This document shows, one piece after another, positions 42,510-50,499 of a stretch of 64,000 bases of DNA. Source of the stretch: Clostridiaceae bacterium (GTDB lineage: Bacteria > Bacillota > Clostridia > Lachnospirales > Lachnospiraceae); NCBI GenBank assembly GCA_910575435.1, contig CAJTGI010000002.1, forward strand, positions 62,001-126,000. The letters run 5' to 3'. The position numbers were made by a program, and so were the translations under genes. Under the pieces are notes generated by a model, which worked only from the letters and a program-made list of their open reading frames with translations, did not search any database and was not told the DNA's origin. Numbering within the stretch: the stretch's first letter is position 1; each line of letters starts with the position of its first letter.

Positions 42510-43934
42510 ATGAGAAAGACAAAGATTGTATGCACGATGGGACCGGCGGTGAGCCAGGATGAAAGAGTGGAGGCGTTAATTGAGGCTGGGATGAATGTTG
42601 CCAGGCTGAATTTTTCCCACGGAAGCCACGCCCAGCAGAAGGAGCAGCTGGATCGGGTTGTGAGGGCCAGGGAGAAGCTGGGAAAGTATGTGGCGATTCT
42701 TCTAGATACCAAAGGGCCGGAGGTCCGCATCAGGGAGATGAAGGATGGACAGGTCTCCTTGCAGATGGGGCAGGAGTATACGCTTGTCTGCGGTGATGAT
42801 AACTTGGTGGGGGATGAGAATCAGGCGGCGGTAACCTATGAATACCTTTATGAAGATATCAAGGCGGGGACGACCATTCTTCTAGATGACGGGCTGATCG
42901 GGCTGACGGTTCTGTCTATTCAGGAAAAGAAGATTAACTGTCGGGTGGAGAATAACGGCGTGCTGAAGAGCCGCAAGGGCGTGAATATTCCAGGCGTTCA
43001 CATTCGCCTGCCCTATCTCAGCGAGAAGGACAGGGCGGATATCCTGTTCGGGATAGAGAACCAGATTGATTATGTGGCGGCTTCTTTCGTGCGCTCTGCC
43101 GCGGATGTGAACCTGATTCGGAACCTTCTGGACGCCAATGGAGGTTCCGGCATCAATATCATTGCCAAGATCGAGAATAAAGAGGGCGTGGACCGAATTG
43201 ACGAGATTATCGAGGCATCGGACGCTATCATGATCGCCAGGGGAGATATGGGCGTAGAACTTCCGGCGGAGGAAGTGCCTATCCTGCAGAAGATGATTAT
43301 CAAGAAGGTGTACGAGAAGGGCAAGCAGGTCATCATTGCTACCCAGATGCTGGATTCCATGATGGAGCATCCAAGGGCTACCAGGGCGGAGACTGCGGAT
43401 GTGGCCAATGCGGTTTATGAGGGGGCCAGTGCGGTGATGCTTTCCGGGGAGACTGCGGCGGGCAAGTTCCCTGTGGAGGCACTGGAGACCATGGTGCGGA
43501 TTGTGGAGCGCACGGAGGCGGATGTGGATTACGTGAAGCGTTTCTATACCAGGGAGCGGCACTCCAATCCAGACGTGACGGATGCCATCGGGCATGCTAC
43601 CTGTACCACTGCCTATGATTTGAATGCGGCTGCTATTGTGACGGTGACCAAGTCCGGGCGTTCTGCCAGGATGATTTCCAGATATCGTCCGTACTGCAAG
43701 ATTATTGCGGGCAGCACTTCTGAGAGGGTTTGCCGCCAGCTAAGCCTTGCCTGGGGGATTATGCCTATCTTCATTGAGGAAAAAGAGGAGATTTTTGAAT
43801 TGTTTGACCATGCCATCGATGAGGCCAAGAGGAAGGAACTGCTGAGGGAAGGAGATATCGCCGTGATCAATGCGGGGGTGCCTTTGGGCGTGTCGGGCAA
43901 TACCAATATGATTAAAGTGGTCACGGTGGAATAG
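42510..43934 (+). CDS. pyk: Pyruvate kinase
   Basis: A 474-residue glycolytic enzyme. The barrel begins MRKTKIVCTMGPAVSQ and includes NFSHGSH, LDTKGPEVR, AKIENKEGVDRIDEI, MIARGDMGVELP and the ATQMLDSM and EVADVANAVYEGASAVMLSGETA motifs; the C-terminal domain follows (TKSGRSARMISRYRP). All catalytic motifs are intact. No C-terminal PEP-utiliser extension is present, unlike in Bacillus. ATG 42510 follows GAGGAG; an ATG at 42480 would add ten unrelated residues. Confidence 0.96.
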   Translation: MRKTKIVCTMGPAVSQDERVEALIEAGMNVARLNFSHGSHAQQKEQLDRVVRAREKLGKYVAILLDTKGPEVRIREMKDGQVSLQMGQEYTLVCGDDNLVGDENQAAVTYEYLYEDIKAGTTILLDDGLIGLTVLSIQEKKINCRVENNGVLKSRKGVNIPGVHIRLPYLSEKDRADILFGIENQIDYVAASFVRSAADVNLIRNLLDANGGSGINIIAKIENKEGVDRIDEIIEASDAIMIARGDMGVELPAEEVPILQKMIIKKVYEKGKQVIIATQMLDSMMEHPRATRAETADVANAVYEGASAVMLSGETAAGKFPVEALETMVRIVERTEADVDYVKRFYTRERHSNPDVTDAIGHATCTTAYDLNAAAIVTVTKSGRSARMISRYRPYCKIIAGSTSERVCRQLSLAWGIMPIFIEEKEEIFELFDHAIDEAKRKELLREGDIAVINAGVPLGVSGNTNMIKVVTVE

Positions 43935-43957
43935 GAAGGTTAGGGTTTTGGATTTAT

Positions 43958-44000
43958 AGGACTGTTTTAGAATGAAATATGACTAGAATGGTCCTTTTTT
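43958..44000 (+). terminator. Weak terminator after pyk
   Basis: A short stem AGGAC/GTCCT with additional TTTTA/TAGAAT-type pairing runs into TTTTTT. It is weaker than other terminators here. Confidence 0.45.
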
Positions 44001-44022
44001 AATTCTTTAATAATATTATAGG

Positions 44023-44050
44023 TTGACATAATATTATATATATGTATAAT
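44023..44050 (+). promoter_or_regulatory. Promoter of the amidase-domain gene
   Basis: TTGACA (44023-44028) and TATAAT (44045-44050) are consensus hexamers separated by 16 bases, in a very AT-rich stretch. Confidence 0.75.
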
Positions 44051-44128
44051 TAGATTAACTAAATATAGAAAGGGGAAGAGAGTAACTGGAAATCTGTTGT
44101 TTAAAATTGGAGTAAAAGGAGATTTAAG

Positions 44129-45529
44129 TTGAAGAAATTAAAAAATATTCAGTTATTTTGTCAGATTTTAATCTTAAGTATTGTTCTTTGTTGTGTAACG
44201 TTATATTCTTTCAGAGTTAGTGCAATGAGTAATGGGAAGGAACAGAGGAGAGAAGTTCCGAACAAGCAAAAAGAAAAATTGAAAAAATTAGTAACTGATT
44301 TTTTTGAAACATACTATGACGGCCTTGTGAACCAAGAGGTGCCTGCATTGGATAAATATGTTCTATCAAATAATAACACGAGTTTATATTTGTCCATGTT
44401 AAAAAGTGATGTAGAAAGAAGCATTATTTTAGGGACAGGATATAAAGATTATAAGATGAACATTGTTGAATGTAGTATTGAGTCTTTATCGCAGGATTGT
44501 TTCAAAGTTAATTTCCTCTATGATTTAGAATATCATTACAGAATGTCAGAAGATATTTCGTCTGCAGAATATAATAAAAACTTTAAAATAGAAATAAAGT
44601 TGATATCTGATAATGAATTGCGTATATCTAAAATCAATTCAAATTCAAAAGAATATGACAATTTTAAAGAAGAAATTACTGAGACATGTATTGCTGAAAA
44701 TGGGAAATTAAGTGCAAAAAATTATGGAAATAGTTTAAACATTGTTTCAGAAAGAGTGAAATATGAGACGAAAGACATCAAAAATCAACTTGGTATTCAT
44801 GTTGGGAAAAAATTAAGCCATAATTACGCATATGTTGACTATGATGAAGAGAGAATTGAAAAGGATTATGCATGGGATCGGGCAGGTGATTTATTTTTGA
44901 ATACACTTGCAAAGTTTGACAATTCAAAAAAAGCATCGGCTGCCTCTAAGCGAACCTACTCAGCAACAAATGCCGTAAAATATGCTAGAAAATATGCAAA
45001 TGTGGGAAAAGATAAAAAGGGTAAGTTATTATTTTATTATGTGAACGGAAATGATTGTACTAATTTTGTGTCACAATGCGTCTGGGCTGGATACGGAGGT
45101 TATGTTTCCGATGACATTAGCAAAACGAAGAAGAGAATTGCGAATAAAACTTACATGACAGGTTCTTGGTATGGAGGGACTGGTGGAGGCCATGCAAATT
45201 GGGAAAATGTAACGAAATTTGCAAGTTTTGCATCTGCGTCGAAAACGTATGGACCTCAGGGGAAAATTTATAATAATAACGGAAAATGCACAAAATTATC
45301 AGGAATAAAACTTGGTGATGTCATTCAAATGAAATCGGCAAATGCTAGTCGGTATGGTCATAGTTTGTTTGTGACCCAGGTGAATTATACCCCGGGAGCG
45401 GGTTCGACATTTTTTGTGTCTTGTCATTCCTATGATGCATTAAATAAAAATCTTGCAGATGTTTACTCAGAATGGGGAAGAAATAGTTATGCGAGGAGGA
45501 TTTCATTTAGCGATGCGAAATTTAAATAG
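44129..45529 (+). CDS. Secreted amidase-domain (CHAP/papain-like, Amidase_6) protein
   Basis: A 466-residue exported protein. The signal segment is at about residues 5-32 (LFCQILILSIVLCCVTLYSF). A region of about 220 residues follows with no known motif, then a C-terminal amidase domain of the NlpC/P60-like superfamily: NAVKYARKYAN, the likely nucleophile Cys in GNDCTNFVSQCVWAGYGG, and the likely His in YGHSLFVTQV. The start is TTG 44129 after AAAGGAG. The base composition is much richer in A and T than its neighbours, so it is likely acquired. It may cleave peptidoglycan peptides or another surface substrate; a terminal lipoprotein gene overlaps its end. Confidence 0.83.
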   Translation: MKKLKNIQLFCQILILSIVLCCVTLYSFRVSAMSNGKEQRREVPNKQKEKLKKLVTDFFETYYDGLVNQEVPALDKYVLSNNNTSLYLSMLKSDVERSIILGTGYKDYKMNIVECSIESLSQDCFKVNFLYDLEYHYRMSEDISSAEYNKNFKIEIKLISDNELRISKINSNSKEYDNFKEEITETCIAENGKLSAKNYGNSLNIVSERVKYETKDIKNQLGIHVGKKLSHNYAYVDYDEERIEKDYAWDRAGDLFLNTLAKFDNSKKASAASKRTYSATNAVKYARKYANVGKDKKGKLLFYYVNGNDCTNFVSQCVWAGYGGYVSDDISKTKKRIANKTYMTGSWYGGTGGGHANWENVTKFASFASASKTYGPQGKIYNNNGKCTKLSGIKLGDVIQMKSANASRYGHSLFVTQVNYTPGAGSTFFVSCHSYDALNKNLADVYSEWGRNSYARRISFSDAKFK

Positions 45530-46187
45530 ATTATGTATGTTTTGCGGCTGTGCGTTTCTTGCAGTGAATCTGCTGGGATGCGGGATTTCCCAGAACGGGG
45601 GAAAAGATTCGCATAAGAAGGAAGTTGCAGAGAAGAAGGAAGAGAGTAAATTTGATACAGAGGCGGCAAAGCAGGTAGTGGAGAAGGATTGGGATGATGT
45701 GGGCTTCAAGTATGCCCCGGAGGATATTTCCGTTTCGAATATCCAGCAATGCAGGAATGGATACCTCTTTGTGATGAAATATCTGGGATCAGGAGCCTGC
45801 TGCAATGTGTTTTATGTAGAGAGGCAGGACGGAGATTGGAAGATTCTTGACAGGGCAGAGGGAAATGTGGATATGACTCCGGGAATCAGCATATCAGTCG
45901 CCCGGGTGAATGGAAAAAAGGTGGCATGGGGTTCGGTGGGTGAGAGTATTTATGTAAAAAAGAAGGATGCTAGGAAAAATGTTTCTTTCGGGCAATTATG
46001 TCTGATATCCAAGACTGGAAAGACTTGCCGGATTCCTATTCAAAATAATCAGACCTATCTGCAAGCTTTGGAATTAAAGGATGTCAAGTCATGGAAAGCA
46101 TTGGACGGGGATGGAAACCCGATTCTTGACCAGTCATCTTGCAAGAAGGATTATGGGGATGACGTGCTGGAACAGGAAAGCGAATAG
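45513..46187 (+). CDS. Lipoprotein, function unknown
   Basis: A 224-residue predicted lipoprotein. The signal peptide (MRNLNRLCMFCGCAFLAVN) ends in lipobox LLGC with the Cys near residue 23, followed by a Lys/Glu-rich linker and a beta-rich body containing YLGSGACCNVFYVERQDGDWKILDRAEG. ATG 45513 lies inside the end of the amidase gene; GAGGAGGA is 12 bases upstream, which supports coupling. Base composition returns to the local norm, unlike the amidase. No family is recognised. Confidence 0.75.
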   Translation: MRNLNRLCMFCGCAFLAVNLLGCGISQNGGKDSHKKEVAEKKEESKFDTEAAKQVVEKDWDDVGFKYAPEDISVSNIQQCRNGYLFVMKYLGSGACCNVFYVERQDGDWKILDRAEGNVDMTPGISISVARVNGKKVAWGSVGESIYVKKKDARKNVSFGQLCLISKTGKTCRIPIQNNQTYLQALELKDVKSWKALDGDGNPILDQSSCKKDYGDDVLEQESE

Positions 46188-46250
46188 GAATCACCCTAGA
46201 TTAATGCATCGTTGGTTTGGTATCTTGATGGGTATCACGGCATAACGCGG

Positions 46251-47090
46251 TCAATTCTGATTTCTCCAATTTCTCGGCGATATGCCATAAATATTTTTAA
46301 AAGCTCTGGAAAAATGCAGTTGGTTTGGATAGCCAACTGCATTTCCTATATCTGCGATGGACAGGTCGGTCATTTTCAATAATTCTGTCGCCTTCATCAT
46401 CCGATAGCTGATTAAAAATTCTTGGGGCGTCTTTCCCACGGATTCATGAAATATTTTTCCAAAATAACTGCGGTTGATGCCGCAGTGCTTTGCAATGTCT
46501 TCGATGGAGATTTCGTAGGGGAAGTTTTGCTCGATATAATTGATGGCTTCTCGAATATAGAAATCGCTTAACTTTCCAGAGTGATTCATGCGGGTGGAAG
46601 ACACGGAACGGGTGAGGGCATCCAGGAAGAGATAGAGGTGGCCGATGAGGTGGAAGGGTGTTTCATCCCCGTGGTTCGCGATATACAGCATCTCCTGCAT
46701 CAAGGTCTCCCGGAATGTCTTGGATGCGGCGTGATAGATTGGCTGGTCGGGAGAGAAGCCGGAAATGTCCAGCGTCTCCTTAACCCGAAGGCCGTCGAAC
46801 TCCAGCCAGGTATACTCCCAAGGGGTTTTCTCATCTGCAATATAGGTGCTAATTTGTCCAGGGAATAGCATAAATCCTTCTCCGCTTCGAATAGTATAAG
46901 TATGGGTAGTTCCCTTCTTGTCATTTGCCATCAGCGTGCCGGAGCCGGATATCACATAGTGGAAGAGAAAATGGTTCCTGGCGGCGGGGCCGTACATGTG
47001 GGCAGGCTTGCAGCGCTCCCAGCCAAACTGGTAGAGGCCTAGGTCGATGAACTTTTCATTGGGAAAGATAGAAAATAAAATATCCTGCAC
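46251..47090 (-). CDS. AraC-family transcriptional regulator
   Basis: A 279-residue activator. An N-terminal cupin sugar-binding domain (about residues 1-150; HYVISGSGTLMAND, GEGFMLFPGQ) is joined to two AraC helix-turn-helix motifs (ISIEDIAKHCGINRSYFGKIF and LSIADIGNAVGYPNQLHFSRAFK). The GTG start at 47090 is preceded by AGAGGTAAACC. It is divergent from the alpha-galactoside operon and resembles MsmR/RafR-type regulators of raffinose or melibiose use (inference from context). Confidence 0.92.
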   Translation of the reverse strand: MQDILFSIFPNEKFIDLGLYQFGWERCKPAHMYGPAARNHFLFHYVISGSGTLMANDKKGTTHTYTIRSGEGFMLFPGQISTYIADEKTPWEYTWLEFDGLRVKETLDISGFSPDQPIYHAASKTFRETLMQEMLYIANHGDETPFHLIGHLYLFLDALTRSVSSTRMNHSGKLSDFYIREAINYIEQNFPYEISIEDIAKHCGINRSYFGKIFHESVGKTPQEFLISYRMMKATELLKMTDLSIADIGNAVGYPNQLHFSRAFKNIYGISPRNWRNQN

Positions 47091-47155
47091 GGTTTACCTC
47101 TTTTCTGCAAGGGATTTTTTCCTTTGCTTGTGATTAGCAATGGGCAGACACAAAA

Positions 47156-47225
47156 ATGTTGCATATATAATTTGCCGGATGTTGCTTTGATATTAATATA
47201 TACCATAATGCTAGGTGAATGCAAC
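47156..47225. promoter_or_regulatory. Candidate activator sites between the AraC gene and the sugar operon
   Basis: ATGTTGC occurs at 47156-47162 and 47179-47185, and the complementary GCAAC at 47221-47225. A TATAAT lies near 47299 with a poor -35. Repeated short sites upstream of a weak promoter fit an AraC-activated promoter; the binding assignment is inference. Confidence 0.4.
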
Positions 47226-47352
47226 TTAAAACGAAGAATCGAGTATTTTGGTATAAAAATGCCATTATGCTGATATTTTACGTCGCATATTGACATGTTA
47301 TAATGTTTTTAATTAAAAACAGTTATATTTTATAGAAAGGAGAGATGTATAA

Positions 47353-48639
47353 ATGCTAAAAAGAAGCAAGGCAATTCTTTTTTCAGCCGTACTGTTGCTG
47401 GGATGTTTTTCCCTGATAGGATGTGGGAAAGGCAAAGATAGCAAGAAAACAAAGATTGAATTGGTGCATTACAAGCCGGAAGCGGTAAGTTATTTTGAAG
47501 AGGTGGAGAAGAAGTTCAATGAGAGCCATAAGGATATTGAATTAAAGATTTCTTCTCCCAACGATGCGATGACGGTTCTCAAGACCCGTTTTATCCGGGA
47601 GGACAATCCAGACATCATTGGCATCGGCGGGGAATTTAACTTCTCGAATTTTATTGATGCGGGCATGCTGATGGATATTTCGGATTTTGACGGATTGAAG
47701 GACATTAAGCAGAAATATCTGGATATCGATGAGAACTTAAAGTTCGTGCCCACCAAAGGTACATATGGGGTGCCATACATGGCAAATGCGGCAGGAATTT
47801 TATATAACAAGGATATGTTTGAGGAAAATGGCTGGGAGATTCCAGAGACATGGGATGAATTGCTTGCCTTGTGCGAGAAGATTAAGAAAGCGGGGAAACT
47901 TCCCTTTTATATGGGCTACAAGGATGTCTGGAGCTGCCTGTCTCCCTGGAATAGCGCAGCATCTTCCCTGACAGACGCCACGGTCTGCAAGGATGTGAAT
48001 AAGGGAAAGACCACTTTCTCCAAGGAATATGTGACGGTGGCAGAGCAGATGAAGAAGCTTCTTGACTATGGGCCAAAGGATTTCGTGGCATATTCCTACA
48101 ATGATGCCTGTACCGCTTTTGCCAGGGGCGAATCCGCTATGTACATCATAGGAAGTTATGCTGTGCCCCAGATTAAGTCGGTGAATCCTGATATGAATAT
48201 TGATTCCTTTGTTTATCCGGCATCCAATAATAAGGAGGAGAATTTGCTGACATCCGGCGTAGACCTTCAGTTCTGCGTCATGAATGACTGCCCCAATAAG
48301 GAGGAGGCTTATGAGGTGCTTCGATTCCTTCTGGAAGATGAAAACGTGCAGGCATTTATGGACAGCCAGAATGCAGTTCCCTGCAAGGTGGGGGATTTTA
48401 AATTGGCACCCATGCTGGACGGCATGAAAGAATATATCGAAGAGGAGAAGGTGGCGGATTACCAGGATCATTTCTACCCTTCGGAGATGGCGGTGGACGC
48501 TATGATTCAGACCTATCTGCTGGATGGCGATACGAAGAAGTTCCTGAAAAAGTTTGACGAGGCGTGGGTTCGGTATAATCGGGATCTGATTGATAAGGTG
48601 CAGAAGTATGAGTCAGAGCATCAGAGTGAGGAGGGATGA
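47353..48639 (+). CDS. Sugar ABC transporter substrate-binding lipoprotein
   Basis: A 428-residue extracellular binding protein of the carbohydrate family 1 type. The signal peptide has lipobox LIGC, placing the lipidated Cys near residue 24. The mature part contains FNESHKDIELKI, TYGVPYMANAAGILYN and the hinge-spanning WDELLALCEKIKKAG of this family. AAAGGAG precedes the ATG. It starts an operon with two permeases and an alpha-galactosidase and probably binds raffinose-family oligosaccharides or melibiose. No ATPase gene is present, so a shared MsmK-type ATPase encoded elsewhere is expected. Confidence 0.92.
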   Translation: MLKRSKAILFSAVLLLGCFSLIGCGKGKDSKKTKIELVHYKPEAVSYFEEVEKKFNESHKDIELKISSPNDAMTVLKTRFIREDNPDIIGIGGEFNFSNFIDAGMLMDISDFDGLKDIKQKYLDIDENLKFVPTKGTYGVPYMANAAGILYNKDMFEENGWEIPETWDELLALCEKIKKAGKLPFYMGYKDVWSCLSPWNSAASSLTDATVCKDVNKGKTTFSKEYVTVAEQMKKLLDYGPKDFVAYSYNDACTAFARGESAMYIIGSYAVPQIKSVNPDMNIDSFVYPASNNKEENLLTSGVDLQFCVMNDCPNKEEAYEVLRFLLEDENVQAFMDSQNAVPCKVGDFKLAPMLDGMKEYIEEEKVADYQDHFYPSEMAVDAMIQTYLLDGDTKKFLKKFDEAWVRYNRDLIDKVQKYESEHQSEEG

Positions 48640-48641
48640 CG

Positions 48642-49553
48642 ATGAAGGAGAATCAAAACATGGCGGCGGGGGCTTCCGGAAAGAAGAAATCGAAAATGAA
48701 TGCAAAAAGCAGAACCTTTCTGCTGATTACCATTCCCATCGTGGCATTATTCTTTGCTTTTAACACGCTTCCTCTGATTCAGGGCGTGGTGTACAGTTTC
48801 ACGAACTTTCGGGGTTATGGAAACTACGAGTTTGTGGGCTTGCGCAATTATATTGACCTGTTCCGGGATAGCAGGGTGGGCAATTCTTACATCTTTACAT
48901 TTAAGCTGGCCATCGTCACTACGATTATTGTAAATGTAATCAGCCTTCTGCTGGCAATGGCGTTAAACAGCAAAATTAAATTTAAGAGTACGCTCCGGGG
49001 CATGTATTTCCTGCCAAATGTATTGGGAGGGTTGGTTGTAGGCTATATCTTCAATTACTTTTTTACTTATATTTTGCCTGAGTTGGCTAAGATGATGGGC
49101 TTTCAGGGGAATAGCATGCTGGCGGATTCTAAGACTGCCTGGCTGGCAATCGCGCTGGTCTGCGCATGGCAGTCTATCGCGATGAATACCATTATCTATA
49201 TATCTGGATTGCAGACGGTGCCAGTGGATATCTATGAGGCTGGCTCCCTGGACGGGGCGACGGGCTGGACGAAGTTCCGCCATCTGACCTTTCCGCTGAT
49301 TCTTCCGTTCTTCACCATTAATCTGGTTCTCTGCATGAAGAACTTCCTGATGGTGTTCGACCAGATTATGTCGTTGACCAAGGGCGGACCTGCACAGAGC
49401 ACGGAGTCCATCTCCTACCTGATCTATAATAACGGTATGAGCGGCGGACAGTTTGGATTCCAGAGTGCCAATGCGGTATTGTTCTTCGTGGTAATCGTGG
49501 TGGTTTCTGTGTTGCAGATGAGATTTCTAGGCAAGAAGGAGGAGCAGCTATGA
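48642..49553 (+). CDS. Sugar ABC transporter permease (MalF/MsmF type)
   Basis: A 303-residue permease with six membrane segments. The EAA loop is in YEAGSLDGATGWTKFRHLTFPLI. ATG 48642 follows AGGAGGG with a six-base gap; the ATG at 48636 touches the RBS itself and is less likely. The start lies just after the binding-protein stop. It pairs with the permease downstream. Confidence 0.92.
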   Translation: MKENQNMAAGASGKKKSKMNAKSRTFLLITIPIVALFFAFNTLPLIQGVVYSFTNFRGYGNYEFVGLRNYIDLFRDSRVGNSYIFTFKLAIVTTIIVNVISLLLAMALNSKIKFKSTLRGMYFLPNVLGGLVVGYIFNYFFTYILPELAKMMGFQGNSMLADSKTAWLAIALVCAWQSIAMNTIIYISGLQTVPVDIYEAGSLDGATGWTKFRHLTFPLILPFFTINLVLCMKNFLMVFDQIMSLTKGGPAQSTESISYLIYNNGMSGGQFGFQSANAVLFFVVIVVVSVLQMRFLGKKEEQL

Positions 49554-50380
49554 AAGAAGGAAAGAAGAATATTGGCTTGACGATTCTATTGATATTTGGG
49601 CTGGTGACGATTTTATTTCCCCTCTATATGACGGTGGTAATCGCATTCAAGCAGCCCTCGGAGATGACGAACAGCATTCAGGGAATCCTGTCTCTGCCCG
49701 CTCACTGGAGCCTGGATAATTTCAAGGAGGCCATGCGGGTGACGGATTTCTGGCGTTCTTTGGGGAACAGCCTGTTTATCACGCTGGCAACCATCGGGCT
49801 GTCCATCGTGGTGCATTCCCTGATTGGATACGTGCTGGGGCGGAGCAAGGCGAAGAATAAGTATTATAATGGCATCTATCTGTATCTGGTCAGCGGCATG
49901 TTCGTGCCCTTTGCAATCCTGATGATGCCCCTGGTAAAGCAGACGGCCCATATGGGGCTGGCCAATGAGATTGGCGTGATCTTGTGCTACACGGTGTTTT
50001 TCATGCCTATGAATACCATGCTGTATTCCGGGTACCTGAGCAACCTTCCCCTGGCGCTGGAGGAGGCGGCCTGCGTGGACGGGGCCAGCACATGGAAGAC
50101 CTACTGGAAGATTATCTTCCCCAATATGCGTCCCATGCATGCCACGGTGGCAATCCTCACGGCTCTCGGCACATGGAATGACGTGATGACGCCGCTAGTA
50201 ATCATGTCGGGCGACAAGAATACGTTGCCGCTGGCTCAGTTGAATTTCCAGACCCAGTTCGGCACCAATTACAATCTGGCCTTTGCCTCCTATTTGCTGG
50301 CTCTGCTGCCGATTGTGATTTTCTATATCATCTGTCAGAAGCAGATTATCGCTGGCGTGGCAAATGGCGCTGTGAAGTAG
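49550..50380 (+). CDS. Sugar ABC transporter permease (MalG/MsmG type)
   Basis: A 276-residue permease with six membrane segments and an EAA motif (EEAACVDGASTWKTYWKIIFPNM). Its ATG overlaps the previous stop by four bases. It completes the heterodimeric channel for the alpha-galactoside importer. Confidence 0.93.
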   Translation: MKEGKKNIGLTILLIFGLVTILFPLYMTVVIAFKQPSEMTNSIQGILSLPAHWSLDNFKEAMRVTDFWRSLGNSLFITLATIGLSIVVHSLIGYVLGRSKAKNKYYNGIYLYLVSGMFVPFAILMMPLVKQTAHMGLANEIGVILCYTVFFMPMNTMLYSGYLSNLPLALEEAACVDGASTWKTYWKIIFPNMRPMHATVAILTALGTWNDVMTPLVIMSGDKNTLPLAQLNFQTQFGTNYNLAFASYLLALLPIVIFYIICQKQIIAGVANGAVK

Positions 50381-50499
50381 GGACATAGCGGGATGTGATA
50401 GGGTTAGCATAAAGGAATACAGAGATAGCGTGTGGGTGAATGGAGTAGATAAGTGCGCTTGCTGCTAATAGAAGAGTAACGTGGTAGAGGAGAGTTGAT

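Noticed and set aside
47290-47303. TTGACATGTTATAATG before the sugar operon as a promoter
   Set aside because: The two hexamers are separated by only two bases, so they cannot act together; only the TATAAT is a plausible -10.
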